Source of the DNA: Erythrobacter sp. WG
Lineage (GTDB): Bacteria; Pseudomonadota; Alphaproteobacteria; Sphingomonadales; Sphingomonadaceae
Length of the DNA: 64,000 nucleotides
Assembly (NCBI RefSeq): GCF_026586795.1
Contig: NZ_JAPFGY010000015.1
Location: 1 to 64,000, forward strand
Reading direction: 5' to 3'
Shown: positions 63,158-64,000 of the stretch, one piece after another
Layout of the letters: each line of letters begins with the position of its first letter
Numbering within the stretch: position 1 is the stretch's first letter
Made by a program: the position numbers and the translations under genes
The notes under the pieces: model-generated
Database searches by the model: none
The model's input: only the letters and a program-made list of their open reading frames with translations
What the model was told of the DNA's origin: nothing

Positions 63158-64000
63158 TTACTCGGCGGCGGACCGCAGCGGCGTGCCCGCATCGCCGTGC
63201 GCGGCCGGGTCGAGCAGCTTCTCCACGAGCGACTGGCGCCGGAACTGCGAGGGCGTGCGGCCGGTGTAGCGGCGGATGTCGCGGATCAGGTGCGCCTGAT
63301 CGAAGTAGGTCGCCATCAGCTGGTCATGCACTTCCTCGCTGATCCCCGTCTGCGAGAGCAGCATCGCCGCCCGCAGCGCGCGGAACCGCTTGAGCACCTG
63401 CGCGGGAGCGACTCCGAAGAAGCGGCGGCAGATGCGCTGCACCTGGCGCGGCGAGACGGTGACGCTGCCATAGAGCTCGGCGAGGTCCGGATCGAAGCCG
63501 CTCCCCAGCCACCGCAAGATCGCCTCCACGACCGCCACGTGATCGGCGCGCAGCCGGTGGGAGCCCGCAGCGACGACCTCGGTGAGTGTCGCGCAGACCG
63601 CCTCCGGCGCGATCAGCCCGTCACGGCAGGCCGCAGCGGCGGCTTCGAGCGCGGCGATCTGGTCTGGTGCGAACACGGCTTCCGGGGGGATCAGCCGGTC
63701 GTGCACCTCGTCGGCCGGAAGATTCGCGAGCCGCTGCCAGGCCACGTGGGTCAGGGAGGCGCCGATCTGCAGCGCCGAACCTTCGAGCAGGCCGCGCGCG
63801 CTGCGCATCTGCGGCGCCTTGATCACGATAGAGCCCGATTCGCCCACGCTTCCGTCGGCGAAGGTGAAACGGACCTGGCCGCGCACCATCACCATCAGCT
63901 GCGCCGAATAGGCCGGAACCGGCTCCTCGATGGGAACGCTTCCGGTTTCGATGATGTAAAAGGTGTTGATCAGACCGCCAGCATCGGCCGGAGGCGGGAT
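63158..64000 (-). CDS. AraC-family regulator (5' end outside window)
   Basis: At least 280 residues are visible; the frame continues past base 64000 with no stop, so the start is missing. The C-terminal AraC DNA-binding domain has two helix-turn-helix motifs: LAELYGSVTVSPRQVQRICR, then FFGVAPAQVLKRFRALRAAM and YFDQAHLIRDIRRYTGRTPS with QFRRQS. The N-terminal part begins NTFYIIETGSVPIEEPVPAY and resembles DUF6597-type sensory domains. Effector and targets are unknown. It is downstream of, and codirectional with, nothing in the SUF operon, with a 91-bp gap to the regulator start. Confidence 0.88.
   Translation of the reverse strand: MPPPADAGGLINTFYIIETGSVPIEEPVPAYSAQLMVMVRGQVRFTFADGSVGESGSIVIKAPQMRSARGLLEGSALQIGASLTHVAWQRLANLPADEVHDRLIPPEAVFAPDQIAALEAAAAACRDGLIAPEAVCATLTEVVAAGSHRLRADHVAVVEAILRWLGSGFDPDLAELYGSVTVSPRQVQRICRRFFGVAPAQVLKRFRALRAAMLLSQTGISEEVHDQLMATYFDQAHLIRDIRRYTGRTPSQFRRQSLVEKLLDPAAHGDAGTPLRSAAE

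Overview
The window reads as a high-GC alphaproteobacterial chromosome segment. The most likely source is a member of the Sphingomonadales, probably close to Erythrobacteraceae. This is inferred from the gene content (SUF operon carrying a DUF559 gene, TonB-dependent receptor, PhaZ, PPK2, alphaproteobacterial-type IscR-like regulator) and from dispersed palindromic intergenic repeats; no rRNA or marker phylogeny is available here. No tRNA, rRNA, CRISPR array, prophage or complete insertion sequence was found. Almost all sequence is core-type coding DNA with short intergenic gaps.

Layout. 1-8.6 kb: lgt (minus), an acyl-CoA ligase, glnD and a TonB-dependent receptor. 8.6-12.6 kb: yggS (minus) head-to-head with a thiE/tenI-like gene, then a stand-alone FtsK gamma-domain gene and ftsK. 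12.6-15.6 kb (minus): a GDYXXLXY/DUF2157 membrane pair and a PstS-type lipoprotein with a Pho-box-like upstream repeat. 15.6-23 kb: a 7TM diguanylate cyclase, a thioesterase, an unknown gene, an S9 peptidase and an aminopeptidase P, with three copies of one palindromic repeat. 23-34 kb: small VOC and cupin genes, a HerA-like ATPase, a pabB-pabC fusion, rluA-like, arfB, rpmG, lolA, a structured candidate RNA, phoA-like, xth and ribA. 33.6-34.6 kb: a lower-GC patch with an Imm11-like gene. 34.6-41 kb: a beta-helix protein, two small lipoproteins and an acyl-CoA catabolic set. 41-48.9 kb: PPK2, phhA, small membrane proteins, uppP, an M13 peptidase and an ABC exporter. 49-55 kb: phaZ, a cytochrome c, a membrane protein, adenosine kinase, EI24 and small unknowns. 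55-63 kb (minus): a long SUF operon led by an IscR-like regulator. 63.2-64 kb: an AraC-type regulator cut by the window edge.

The most notable signals are regulatory or structural. Two perfect 16-bp parS sites (24206-24221 and 40410-40425) suggest this is the ParB-loading, origin-proximal part of the chromosome. The first lies next to four tandem 11-bp units. Other items are a free-standing FtsK gamma domain beside ftsK, a dispersed repeat translated in frame as the N-terminus of SufS, an IscR-type operator in front of the SUF operon, a Pho-box-like repeat before pstS, TGC-rich palindromes before phaZ, an 80-nt giant hairpin downstream of the ABC exporter, and a folded, terminator-ended candidate sRNA after lolA. 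I did not identify a convincing new multi-gene defence or mobile system.
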